From Chitinophagales bacterium (GTDB taxonomy: Bacteria > Bacteroidota > Bacteroidia > Chitinophagales > Saprospiraceae): a stretch of DNA of 10,486 nucleotides. Below the pieces are notes generated by a model. It made no database searches. It saw only the letters and a list, made by a program, of their open reading frames with translations, and had not been told where the DNA came from. Position numbers and translations under genes: made by a program. Shown here one piece after another: positions 1-6,959 of this stretch. The stretch lies in contig JAAFHO010000134.1 in assembly GCA_013297575.1 (NCBI GenBank), positions 1-10,486 on the forward strand, written 5' to 3'. The first letter of the stretch is position 1; each line of letters opens with the position of its first letter.

Positions 1-853
1 GATTTTGGTAGTTTTTACCGCTTAAATCATTCACATGTGCGCGAATGCTTTCAATGTGCGCTTTTAGGTGTTTCTCCTTTTGTGTGGAATCGGGGTCATT
101 ATAAAAACGCTCAAACGCGGTGAGCGATACTTTAGAGTCAATAATGAGTTGTTTGTTATCGGGTAATTGTATAATAAAATCGGGGCGTTTTGACGCACCC
201 GCTTGGTCTTGGTACGTGACTTGGGTGGTAAAGTGTACGCCTTTCTGTAGCCCTGAGTTTTCGAGTAGTACTTGTAACTGAGTTTCGCCCCAATCTCCTT
301 GGGTTTTGCTTTGTCCCTTTAGTGCAGAAGCCAAGTTATTGGCATCGCGACTAAGTTGGAGGTTGAGGGAGTGCAATTGCTCAATTTCTTTTTTTAGTCC
401 CGATTTTTCGCGGGTTTCTTCCACAAATTTGCGTTCCATATTAGCCTCAAATTCCTGTATTTTTTCGCGCAAGGGTTGAAGGATTAATTGCATTTGGCGT
501 GCATTGCTTTGACTCATTTGCGCACCTTTTTGCTCTAATAATCGGTTGGCAAGGTTTTCAAACTCAGTTTTTAACCGAGTTTCGGACTGTTGCATTTCTT
601 GTTGTTGTACCCGCAACCGTTCCTGCAAATGCACGATCTGCTGGTCGCGCGCAGCCAATAGCCCCGATATTGTTCTTAATTCCTGCTCGCGAAGGATAAG
701 ATCAGTACGAGTTTGTTCTTGTTGCGCTACTGCTGCATCGTAGAGTGACTTAGGCACTTGCTCGGTGTGGGGCAGTTCTTGCTTATTGCGCAGGAGCAAT
801 ACTACAATGAGTACTACAACGACCGCTAAAATGAAGTAAAAATAAAGATCCAT
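1..853 (-). CDS. rmuC: DNA recombination protein RmuC homologue, 3' end cut by window edge
   Basis: The minus-strand frame is open from ATG at 853 to the left edge, giving 284 residues without a stop. Residues about 4-22 are a hydrophobic anchor (FYFILAVVVVLIVVLLL). Residues about 40-165 are Gln/Glu-rich and heptad-like, as in the coiled coil of RmuC. The conserved RmuC domain begins near residue 180 with GDWGE (186-190), then LLENSGLQKG (196-205), KRPDFIIQLP (222-231) and IIDSKVSLTAFERF (237-250). In the family this is a nuclease-like fold, and RmuC was linked genetically to limiting rearrangements at inverted repeats; its biochemistry is poorly known. The rest of the domain lies outside the window. 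The start is set by the membrane anchor directly after it. It is divergent from the WYL regulator, and a 69-bp palindrome lies between the two genes. Identity is confident; the gene is partial only because of the window. Confidence 0.93.
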   Translation of the reverse strand, partial: MDLYFYFILAVVVVLIVVLLLRNKQELPHTEQVPKSLYDAAVAQQEQTRTDLILREQELRTISGLLAARDQQIVHLQERLRVQQQEMQQSETRLKTEFENLANRLLEQKGAQMSQSNARQMQLILQPLREKIQEFEANMERKFVEETREKSGLKKEIEQLHSLNLQLSRDANNLASALKGQSKTQGDWGETQLQVLLENSGLQKGVHFTTQVTYQDQAGASKRPDFIIQLPDNKQLIIDSKVSLTAFERFYNDPDSTQKEKHLKAHIESIRAHVNDLSGKNYQN

Positions 854-857
854 GCTG

Positions 858-865
858 CAAAGATA
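858..865 (-). promoter_or_regulatory. Possible -7 element for rmuC
   Basis: The minus strand reads TATCTTTG, matching the Bacteroidota -7 consensus TAnnTTTG. Its last base is only 4 nt from the rmuC ATG, so it would give a leaderless or nearly leaderless mRNA. No TTG-type -33 box is seen about 20 bp upstream. It may be a chance match in A/T-rich DNA. Confidence 0.3.
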
Positions 866-880
866 ATATTTTTAATACAT

Positions 881-914
881 TTTGTGTCTAATTATTTTTT
901 TGTTTGTACTTTTG
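881..914 (+). promoter_or_regulatory. Predicted Bacteroidota promoter of the WYL regulator gene
   Basis: TTTG at 881-884 and TACTTTTG at 907-914 are 22 bp apart, matching the -33 (TTTG) and -7 (TAnnTTTG) consensus of the Bacteroidota primary sigma factor. Transcription would start near 920, so the palindrome at 916-984 would make up almost the whole 5' leader of the regulator mRNA. Confidence 0.55.
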
Positions 915-915
915 T

Positions 916-984
916 TGCTCCAACCCCGGTCACTCCGGTCACTTCGGCTTCGCTCAGTGACCGGAGTGATCGGGGGATGGAGCA
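916..984. repeat. Large G/C-rich palindrome in the rmuC/WYL divergent region
   Basis: The left arm (916-942) and right arm (957-984) are reverse complements except for one mismatch and a one-base bulge. The inner core GGTCACTCCGGTCAC (928-942) pairs with 957-971, and T943 pairs with A956, leaving a loop of about 12 nt. It is far richer in G/C than the flanking DNA. The loop region, read on the minus strand, is CACTGAGCGAAGCCGAAGTG, a palindromic motif I recall as dispersed in intergenic regions of many bacterial genomes; I cannot verify that here. It ends 7 nt before the ATG at 992, so in RNA it would be a very stable hairpin next to the ribosome-binding region. It has no T-run and is not an ordinary terminator. 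Confidence 0.85.
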
Positions 985-991
985 CTAAAAG

Positions 992-1696
992 ATGAACCGT
1001 ACCGACCGACTTATGGCAATTGTTTCGCTGCTTCAATCCAAAAAGCAGATGAATGCTACTCAAATTGCAACGCATTTTGGAATGAGCGAACGCACCATCT
1101 ACCGCGACCTGCGCGCAATGGACGAAATAGGGGTACCTATTGCTTTCGAACCAGATAAAGGGTATTATATCGTTGGTGGGTATTTTTTACCTCCCATCTC
1201 GCTTACCGCGGAAGAGGCTAATGCTTTCGCTTTGGTAGCGCCCATTGTGCTGCGCTTCGCAGATCGATCCATTCACCAGCATTTTACTTCAGCATTGGAT
1301 AAGATAAAAATGGTACTTAGCCCTGCACAACGCGCAAAACTGGAAGAAACTCAGGTAAATACACAGCATTATTTACCCAAAATTTACGAACATTTATTAC
1401 CCGATACGCATTGGTTGGCACCTATTCAAACCGCAATCCTCAATAAAAATATACTATGCTTATCATACGAAACCGCTGAAAAAGTGCCTTCTATACGCGA
1501 TGTAGAACCGATTGGCCTTATCTTTTATTCTTTAAATTGGCATTTAGTCGCTTGGTGTCATTTGCGACAGGATTACCGCGATTTTCGAACGTCGAGAATT
1601 CAAAACCTAAAAGTAAGTATGATGCCGTTTCGGAAAACGGATCACATCTCGCTGGGAGATTATTTGGCAGAAATAGAGCAACAAACTACGACTTAA
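992..1696 (+). CDS. HTH/WYL-domain transcriptional regulator (YafY/DeoR-like)
   Basis: This 234-residue protein has an N-terminal winged helix (about residues 4-60: RLMAIVSLLQ, then TQIATHFGMSERTIYRDLRAMDEIGVPI) of the HTH_11 type. A helical linker follows, then a WYL domain (about 142-212). The WYL signature reads WHLVAWC (183-189), with His in place of the usual Tyr, followed by YRDFRTSRIQNL (195-206), which keeps the conserved Phe/Arg and Arg positions. WYL proteins are cytoplasmic DNA-binding regulators thought to sense nucleic-acid or nucleotide ligands; many control DNA repair or phage defence. The length matches the short YafY group, with no extra C-terminal domain. Its targets are unknown, and the divergent rmuC and its own promoter are obvious candidates. 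ATG 992 is chosen because the HTH begins within a few residues. Its leader is the 916-984 palindrome. It converges on the NuiA-like gene with a 6-bp gap. Confidence 0.9.
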   Translation: MNRTDRLMAIVSLLQSKKQMNATQIATHFGMSERTIYRDLRAMDEIGVPIAFEPDKGYYIVGGYFLPPISLTAEEANAFALVAPIVLRFADRSIHQHFTSALDKIKMVLSPAQRAKLEETQVNTQHYLPKIYEHLLPDTHWLAPIQTAILNKNILCLSYETAEKVPSIRDVEPIGLIFYSLNWHLVAWCHLRQDYRDFRTSRIQNLKVSMMPFRKTDHISLGDYLAEIEQQTTT

Positions 1697-1702
1697 CTAT
1701 GT

Positions 1703-2251
1703 CTAGGTTTCTATCACGTAAGTAGATAGCACAATCCAATCCAATGGCTTTGTTTGGATTTCATTGGTATCAAGATCTATATTTATTTCAACTTGCTGAC
1801 CAACGATGTAAATATCCTTTCTCGCTTGGTCTGGTTCTGCTAATTCTACATTAAAATAGCGCAAACGAATCAAGTTATCAAATAACAAATCCCGTAAATG
1901 TCGCCATTTAAGCGCGTTTACACGTTCATCTGGCAACTTATATTCTACCTCATTGATTGTATGTGAGGTAATAAAATCCAAACGATTTCGAAAAAAAGCC
2001 TTCGTACCGTTACTATCAGAACGTAGCATTTCGGCCATGTCTATATCGGTAGGTTGGGTAGCATCTTCGTCATCTTCATAGAATAAGCGACGAATATCTT
2101 GTGCAGAAAATGCGGCGCCTACCTCATCAGAGGATATACTTTGCACAACAATTACTGCATCTGTTTCACTCGGATATAATAAGTCTTTGACTGATTGCCG
2201 AAAAGCCATTAGTAATTCTTTGGGTGGCTGGGATATACACTTAACATTCAT
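1703..2251 (-). CDS. NuiA-like nuclease inhibitor family protein
   Basis: From ATG 2251 this is a 182-residue acidic, soluble protein with no signal peptide or membrane segment. It resembles, from memory, the Anabaena nuclease A inhibitor NuiA along its length. ELLMAFRQSVKDLLYPSETD (12-31) matches the NuiA N-terminal helix and its following SE. A central acidic region contains DID. Then LRDLLFDNLIRLRYFNVE leads into DIYIVG and the end STYVIET, close to the NuiA end STKVVET. NuiA blocks a nonspecific DNA/RNA endonuclease; I recall that Glu24 and the C-terminal Thr make key contacts, and both positions look conserved here. It is longer than NuiA (about 135 residues) through added central and pre-C-terminal segments. 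The frame is open back to 2335, but a promoter-like TACTTTTG at 2273-2280 lies inside that extension, and the homology begins before Met 2209, so 2251 is the best start. No partner nuclease is visible in the window. Confidence 0.72.
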   Translation of the reverse strand: MNVKCISQPPKELLMAFRQSVKDLLYPSETDAVIVVQSISSDEVGAAFSAQDIRRLFYEDDEDATQPTDIDMAEMLRSDSNGTKAFFRNRLDFITSHTINEVEYKLPDERVNALKWRHLRDLLFDNLIRLRYFNVELAEPDQARKDIYIVGQQVEINIDLDTNEIQTKPLDWIVLSTYVIET

Positions 2252-2272
2252 AAATACAATTAATTTAAGGCT

Positions 2273-2280
2273 CAAAAGTA
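2273..2280 (-). promoter_or_regulatory. Predicted -7 element of the NuiA-like gene
   Basis: The minus strand reads TACTTTTG, matching TAnnTTTG. Transcription would begin near 2266, about 15 nt before ATG 2251. No good TTG box is seen at the expected distance. The site argues against the longer open frame starting at 2335 and suggests that the gene is transcribed separately from the receptor gene upstream. Confidence 0.45.
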
Positions 2281-2348
2281 TGCTGGATATACGTTGGCAC
2301 GATGTGTACAATGTGACGTTTATGTTAATTTGCAAAAATTGTAAGTAC

Positions 2349-4388
2349 TTAAAAGCGCCATCCTAATGTTGCAAACATACTTCTACCATAACCATTTACG
2401 CCTGAACCATGCGTACGATAATCTATATTGAACAAGTTGAGTGCCGCTAGGCGTATGCTAAGTGCATTCCATTGGTATCCAGTGTGTATATTCAGTACCT
2501 GCCAGCCGGGTGTACCTCCTTTCGGTATTCGGTTGTCTTCTGTATCCGCTTTCGATAGGCGGGTCTGTTTGCCAGCAGCCAATAACTCAGTGGAGAAAGA
2601 CCAATTATTAGGCGTATATTCCACTGCTAACCGTCCAAAAATTGGAGGAATACGTCTTAATGGCTCATTTTTCGTTTTATTTTGTCCATAAGTATAAGTA
2701 AAACTACCCTGTAACGTCCAGTTTTTTGCTAACAAAAAATCCCAGTTTGTCTCTATACCTTGAATATATGCCTGCTCGGAATTCTCTTTTTGGTAAAGTG
2801 GGTAGCCCTGTACCATTTGCGTATCTTGTTTGACGCGTGTAATCAGGTTTTGTAAGGCATTATAATAAATGAAGCACTCCCCTCGCCACCGTTTACCATA
2901 CAATTTATAACCAATTTGGCTATTCACGGATCGCTCTGGTTGAAGACCGTAATTGGGTGTTTCAAATCGAAAATCTACGATACCCAGCGTACCTAAGTCA
3001 TCAATATTGGGTGCTCGAAAACCAGTGTTAACAGACACAAAAAGATTCGAGTGCCGATTGATCTGGCGCATAATTGCCGCATTTCCTACTAATGCAGATG
3101 GGGTAAGTCGTGCCTTCCCGATGGCCTCATCGGTGACTTTAATTATAAAGGTATTCCACCTTGCGCCAGCGGTAAATTGCCATTTACCCACATTCAATTG
3201 GTGCAATGTAAAAGCGGCTATACTGGTCATGGTCGCATTATTGGGGTAAAGACCGCGTTTATTGCTTGTAGTACCCGTATTTTCATCGGTATCCGTCCTG
3301 CTACTTTTTACCAAATCTTCATATATTTCTATGCCACTATTGGCAGACCAATGAGCAGAAAACTGGTTTTCTACTTGCGCAGTTGCCCCTAAGGATCGAA
3401 CGCGGTCATTTTCGTAACGCCGTACCGTTGATCCATTTTTACGACTGAGCCGCCCTTCTTCCGTTTGTTGTAAGGAGGTTGTAAGTATATAAGATTTCCA
3501 TACGCCTTTATTCAAAGTATGTTCCAATCGGGCGTAGGTCAATGCGCGGCTTTGCGGATCAAATTGATTGACCGCAAAATTTTCCAATTTAATTTTATGG
3601 TAAACAGGTACTTCTTTTTGTGCTACATTTTGGTGCACAAGAGTAAGTAGCATTTTCGGAGATACCGCAAATTTGCCCTTGAGATCAAAATCCAATTCTT
3701 TGTACCCATTGGGCGATTGCCGCCCTGTTGTATCTCCACCTACGAGGTCACCAAAGTTCCGTGCAGTAATACCTCCCACCATAGCCAATCGTTGGGTAGT
3801 GTACTGCGCACTTCCCCGGATTCCTTGTTCCATTCCTTGCGACGCACCGCGTAACAGTACTTCGCCACCCCAATTTGGCTTTTCAGAAAAAGCAATATCA
3901 CGGCTGAATGCTTGTACCGTACCACCCAAGGCATCCGAGCCATATTGAACAGATCCACCGCCGCGTAAGGCTTCCATTTTTTCAAGAGAGAACAAATCAA
4001 TCGTATTGAAATATTGGTTGGGGCCATACCTGAACGTGGCATTACTAAGGCGAATACCATCTACCAACAGCAGCGTTTGATTGCCCGTGAGTCCGCGCAA
4101 GAAAGGTGAGCCTCCGCCGTGGTTTGTTTTTTGAACGAATAGCCCTGGCATGAGCGCCAATACTTCAGGAGATGTTCGTAATTGGCTATTTCGAAGGGTT
4201 TTGTTGGCTAATACAGTGATGGCTTCAGGAGTCTTTCGTAGTTGAGTTGGGCTACGCTGTGCAGTCACAACCGTTTCTGTGAGTGTATTCAGGACAAGAG
4301 AATCTTTCGTAAATTGCCCAAATAGCATATCGGCCTTAGTGAACAAGCAAAACAGGAAAACAGTACGAAACATAGTATTTTTTTGCAT
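2349..4388 (-). CDS. TonB-dependent outer-membrane receptor (possibly heme/iron class)
   Basis: This 679-residue protein has a basic/hydrophobic N-terminus with a likely signal peptide ending near LFGQ (22-25) and a TonB-box-like ETVVTAQ (38-44). The plug domain spans about 50-165, with SPFLRGLTGNQTLLLVDGIR (94-113) and LRGGGSVQYGSDALGGTV (141-158). A 22-strand type barrel follows, ending in NLFNIDYRTHGSGVNGYGRS (651-670) and a C-terminal Phe, the usual barrel-assembly signal. FRAP (457-460) followed by ETPNYGLQPE (476-485) resembles the FRAP/NPNL region of heme receptors, but FRAP is also common in other TonB-dependent receptors, so the substrate is uncertain. There is no SusC-type N-terminal extension and no SusD partner beside it, which argues against glycan uptake. 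It would import a ligand into the periplasm using TonB-ExbBD energy. Met6 is an alternative start. It has its own promoter and an upstream dyad. Confidence 0.92.
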   Translation of the reverse strand: MQKNTMFRTVFLFCLFTKADMLFGQFTKDSLVLNTLTETVVTAQRSPTQLRKTPEAITVLANKTLRNSQLRTSPEVLALMPGLFVQKTNHGGGSPFLRGLTGNQTLLLVDGIRLSNATFRYGPNQYFNTIDLFSLEKMEALRGGGSVQYGSDALGGTVQAFSRDIAFSEKPNWGGEVLLRGASQGMEQGIRGSAQYTTQRLAMVGGITARNFGDLVGGDTTGRQSPNGYKELDFDLKGKFAVSPKMLLTLVHQNVAQKEVPVYHKIKLENFAVNQFDPQSRALTYARLEHTLNKGVWKSYILTTSLQQTEEGRLSRKNGSTVRRYENDRVRSLGATAQVENQFSAHWSANSGIEIYEDLVKSSRTDTDENTGTTSNKRGLYPNNATMTSIAAFTLHQLNVGKWQFTAGARWNTFIIKVTDEAIGKARLTPSALVGNAAIMRQINRHSNLFVSVNTGFRAPNIDDLGTLGIVDFRFETPNYGLQPERSVNSQIGYKLYGKRWRGECFIYYNALQNLITRVKQDTQMVQGYPLYQKENSEQAYIQGIETNWDFLLAKNWTLQGSFTYTYGQNKTKNEPLRRIPPIFGRLAVEYTPNNWSFSTELLAAGKQTRLSKADTEDNRIPKGGTPGWQVLNIHTGYQWNALSIRLAALNLFNIDYRTHGSGVNGYGRSMFATLGWRF

Positions 4389-4410
4389 AAAGTTGGTAAA
4401 ATAGTATATG

Positions 4411-4418
4411 CAAAAGTA
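4411..4418 (-). promoter_or_regulatory. Predicted -7 element of the TonB-dependent receptor gene
   Basis: The minus strand reads TACTTTTG, matching TAnnTTTG. The transcript would start near 4404, leaving a leader of about 16 nt before ATG 4388. No clear TTG box is present about 20 bp upstream; that place is occupied by the dyad at 4432-4457, which suggests an activator- or repressor-dependent promoter. Confidence 0.5.
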
Positions 4419-4431
4419 GCATTATAAAGGT

Positions 4432-4457
4432 AGTTGAGGTGAGTATCACCGACAACT
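4432..4457. promoter_or_regulatory. Dyad overlapping the -33 region of the receptor promoter, possible operator
   Basis: GGTGA-GTA-TCACC (4438-4450) is a perfect 5-bp inverted repeat around a 3-bp centre. It is extended by AGTTG (4432-4436) and CAACT (4453-4457), with a small asymmetric interior loop. It begins 13 bp upstream of the -7 element and has no T-run on either strand, so it looks more like a binding site for a dimeric regulator than a terminator for the rsh gene upstream. The regulator is unknown. Confidence 0.4.
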
Positions 4458-4499
4458 TTACAAAATCTTTATAACTTAAAATTCAAACGATGTATTTTG

Positions 4500-6863
4500 T
4501 TATGGTGCTTCCAATCGTATTTCTTTTACATCAATAACATAATCAAAACTCTTCAAGGCCGAAATGGCCAAATTCAAATGCTCCGGCGTACTTACTTCCA
4601 AAATCACATTACCCTGAAACAGCCCACCCTCATCGCCACTCATATTGAAGGATTGCATATTAATCCCCAAACTCTCGATACATCCGCTCACCTGATGGAT
4701 AACGCCCCGCCCAATATCACGGCCAGTAATGATGAGTTCTGTTTCAAATTTATCGCGTACTACATTACCCCATTCTGCTTTAAGGATGCGATAGGCGTAA
4801 TTTGAGAGCAAAAATTTGGCATTACTACATGTTGCGCGGTGGATATTGGCCGTTTGATCAGCGTTGAGGTAAGCAAAAATAGCCTCCCCAGGAATGGGAG
4901 CACAGCAATTGGCAAACTGGTAACTATAATATACGCCCGGCTCATCATTGATGATAACAGCCTGCGAAAGACCTGTTTTTTTGCGGCTACGCCCTTTTAC
5001 TGGCGTGGGTTGCCCTACTTCATTAGGTTGCGTTTCGTTGTCTTGCTTGGGTGCTGGTTCCGGCTGAGTGAGGTAATTCCCATCTACTTTGAATTTTTTC
5101 AACTGGGAAAAATTGAACTGCCCCAATGCAATAGCGCACAGAAACTCCAATCTATTGGGATAATTCAGCCACTTAGAGAGTTGATCTACATTATCATCCA
5201 CCGTTACTTTGAACATATTGTGCAGCTTTCGGGCAAGTATTTCTTTACCATCGGCAGCACGAAGGCGTTTTTCCTCATTGAGTGCCGCCTTAATCCTTGT
5301 CTTTGCCCTACTGGTAATTACATAAAGCAACCAATCCTCCGTAGGTTTCTGGTTTTTGCTGGTAATAATTTCAACCTGATCGCCTGTTTGTAACTTGTAA
5401 TTAAAAGGCTGCAAAACGCCCGCTACTTTGACGACCTGACAAGAACTCCCTACATTGGAGTGGATAGAAAATGCAAAATCTAATGCCGTAGCACCACGCG
5501 GCAATATCTTAATATCACCTTTAGGTGTAAATATCTGCACAGCATCTTCTACATACATTGCACTTTGGAAATCGGCAATAAATTCTACGGGGTTATCCTT
5601 ATCCTTTAAGTTTTCGCGTAGATCGGCCAACCATCTGTCAAAAATATTGGCTTGTGATCCAAAGCCCTGCACACCCTTGTATTTCCAATGCGCTGCAAAA
5701 CCTCGTTCGGCAATATCGTCCATTCGGTTGGTCCGTATTTGCACTTCCACAAATCGGCCGTCGGGGCCTACTACCGATATATGTAATGATTCGTATCCAT
5801 TGGTTTTGGGTATCGAAATCCAGTCTTTTTGACGCTCTGGAATGGGTTTGTAGCAGTCCGTTACGATAGCATACGCCTGCCAACAAGCCATCCGTTCTTG
5901 CTTGGCTTCCACGTCCAAAACGATACGAATAGCAAAAAGGTCATAAATTTGTTCAAAGCCAACCTTTTTTTTGACCATTTTCTCGTGAATAGAATGGATA
6001 CTCTTCGGGCGGCCAAACACCTCCGCTTCAAGACCATATTCGGCCAACTGGGTTTTAATCGGTTGAATAAAACGGGCAATATAAGCTTCACGGATTTCTT
6101 TAGTTTCAGCAAGTTTGTCTTTTAAACTTTGGTAGGCAGGTCGATTCGTGATTTTTAAAAAATTATCTTGAAACTCTGTCTTGATTTTATAAAGCCCCAA
6201 CTGGTGTGCTAATGGCGTATAAATACTATCTGTTTCTGCTGCAATCTTTAATTGTTTTTCGGGCGTCATAGCACCAATGGTGCGCATGTTATGTAGGCGA
6301 TCAGCCATTTTTATAAGTACTACACGCACATCCGTAAGCATAGATTCCAGTACACGTCGGATATTTTCAGCTTGCGGATATTGGTATTCGTGGAGGCTGT
6401 CCAATTTAGTTAATCCTTCTACAATCGTGGCCACTCGGCTCCTGATCTTTCCTCCTTTGGGTTCTTTAATAACTTTTTTATTAGGGTCAGGTTCTTTACT
6501 GTACTTATCTGGAAATTTTGAATCAGGAAACCTTTGCCTGATTTCTTCGAGTGTAATTTCTGTATCTTCCACTACATCGTGCAAAAGCGCACAGGCAATT
6601 CCCGTGGGCCCCAGTCCAATTTCCTCTATACAAATACGAGCCACTTGAATGGGATGCGTAATATAAGGTGTACCATCTTTTCTCCTTTGTACTTTATGCG
6701 CTTCGGCAGCCAATTCAAATGCTTCACGGACAAGAAGTTGATCTGTCTCGTTCATCGGCACTTTTATGCAGCGGAGTAATTCGCGGTACATCGAGTTGAT
6801 GAGCTTGCGCTCTTCATCCTGTTCTTGCTCCGATAGTGGCTCTAGTAAATGTACGTTCGGCAT
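4500..6863 (-). CDS. RelA/SpoT-family (p)ppGpp synthetase/hydrolase
   Basis: This 787-residue, full-length RSH protein makes and degrades the alarmone (p)ppGpp. The HD hydrolase domain has YITHP (67-71), LLHDVVEDTEIT (93-104) and KMADRLHNMRT (185-195), so the metal-binding His/Asp residues are present and hydrolysis is likely. The synthetase domain has GRPKSIHSIHEKM (284-296), FEQIYDLFAIRIV (303-315), NGYESLH (355-361) and EVQIRT (373-378), so synthesis is also likely. Next come a TGS domain (about 442-502, FTPKGDIKILPRGATALDFA), a helical region, a Pro/Gln-rich linker (about 597-632), CCAPIPGE (653-660) with HRATC (675-679), and a C-terminal ACT domain (about 708-787). About 28 extra Lys/Pro-rich residues (113-143) lie between the HD motif and VATIVEGLTKLD. 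ATG 6863 follows a good promoter. The gene is divergent from the ppiD-like gene and upstream of the receptor. It is likely bifunctional (Rel/SpoT type). Confidence 0.96.
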   Translation of the reverse strand: MPNVHLLEPLSEQEQDEERKLINSMYRELLRCIKVPMNETDQLLVREAFELAAEAHKVQRRKDGTPYITHPIQVARICIEEIGLGPTGIACALLHDVVEDTEITLEEIRQRFPDSKFPDKYSKEPDPNKKVIKEPKGGKIRSRVATIVEGLTKLDSLHEYQYPQAENIRRVLESMLTDVRVVLIKMADRLHNMRTIGAMTPEKQLKIAAETDSIYTPLAHQLGLYKIKTEFQDNFLKITNRPAYQSLKDKLAETKEIREAYIARFIQPIKTQLAEYGLEAEVFGRPKSIHSIHEKMVKKKVGFEQIYDLFAIRIVLDVEAKQERMACWQAYAIVTDCYKPIPERQKDWISIPKTNGYESLHISVVGPDGRFVEVQIRTNRMDDIAERGFAAHWKYKGVQGFGSQANIFDRWLADLRENLKDKDNPVEFIADFQSAMYVEDAVQIFTPKGDIKILPRGATALDFAFSIHSNVGSSCQVVKVAGVLQPFNYKLQTGDQVEIITSKNQKPTEDWLLYVITSRAKTRIKAALNEEKRLRAADGKEILARKLHNMFKVTVDDNVDQLSKWLNYPNRLEFLCAIALGQFNFSQLKKFKVDGNYLTQPEPAPKQDNETQPNEVGQPTPVKGRSRKKTGLSQAVIINDEPGVYYSYQFANCCAPIPGEAIFAYLNADQTANIHRATCSNAKFLLSNYAYRILKAEWGNVVRDKFETELIITGRDIGRGVIHQVSGCIESLGINMQSFNMSGDEGGLFQGNVILEVSTPEHLNLAISALKSFDYVIDVKEIRLEAP

Positions 6864-6894
6864 GGAAATAAAAAATCTAAATAAGTTATTAGTG

Positions 6895-6926
6895 CAAAGT
6901 TAATTGAATTAAATCAGATTTCCAAA
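6895..6926 (-). promoter_or_regulatory. Predicted Bacteroidota promoter of the RSH gene
   Basis: On the minus strand, TTTG (6923-6926) is followed after 20 bp by TAACTTTG (6895-6902). Both boxes and the spacing match the Bacteroidota consensus; this is the best full promoter in the window. Transcription would begin near 6888, leaving a leader of about 25 nt before ATG 6863. Confidence 0.65.
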
Positions 6927-6959
6927 TTTTTGACTAAATCCATTACAACTTATTGTTAG

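Noticed and set aside
916..984. Palindrome as a rho-independent terminator
   Set aside because: No T-run follows the stem on either strand, and no gene ends here; both flanking genes diverge from it.
872..1075. 67-residue minus-strand open frame across the palindrome
   Set aside because: It overlaps the WYL gene start and the G/C-rich palindrome; the Arg/Ser-Asp repeat (ERSRSDRSDRG) is a by-product of the repeat sequence.
2327..2340. AATTT/AAATT stem downstream of the receptor gene as a terminator
   Set aside because: A 5-bp A/T stem with no T-run; would not be stable.
3740..4060. 106-residue minus-strand open frame
   Set aside because: An alternative frame inside the TonB-dependent receptor plug and barrel, whose own frame is strongly conserved.
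4460..4500. ACAAAAT/ATTTTGT inverted repeat as the RSH terminator
   Set aside because: A/T-only stem with a 27-nt loop and no T-run; too weak to call.
4839..5393. 184-residue plus-strand open frame
   Set aside because: It is antisense to the TGS and C-terminal part of the RSH gene, which has clear domains throughout; the composition (Cys, Phe, Ile and Arg-rich) looks like a shadow frame.
6277..6648. 123-residue plus-strand open frame, Ser-rich
   Set aside because: Antisense to the RSH hydrolase domain, with no recognisable motif or promoter.
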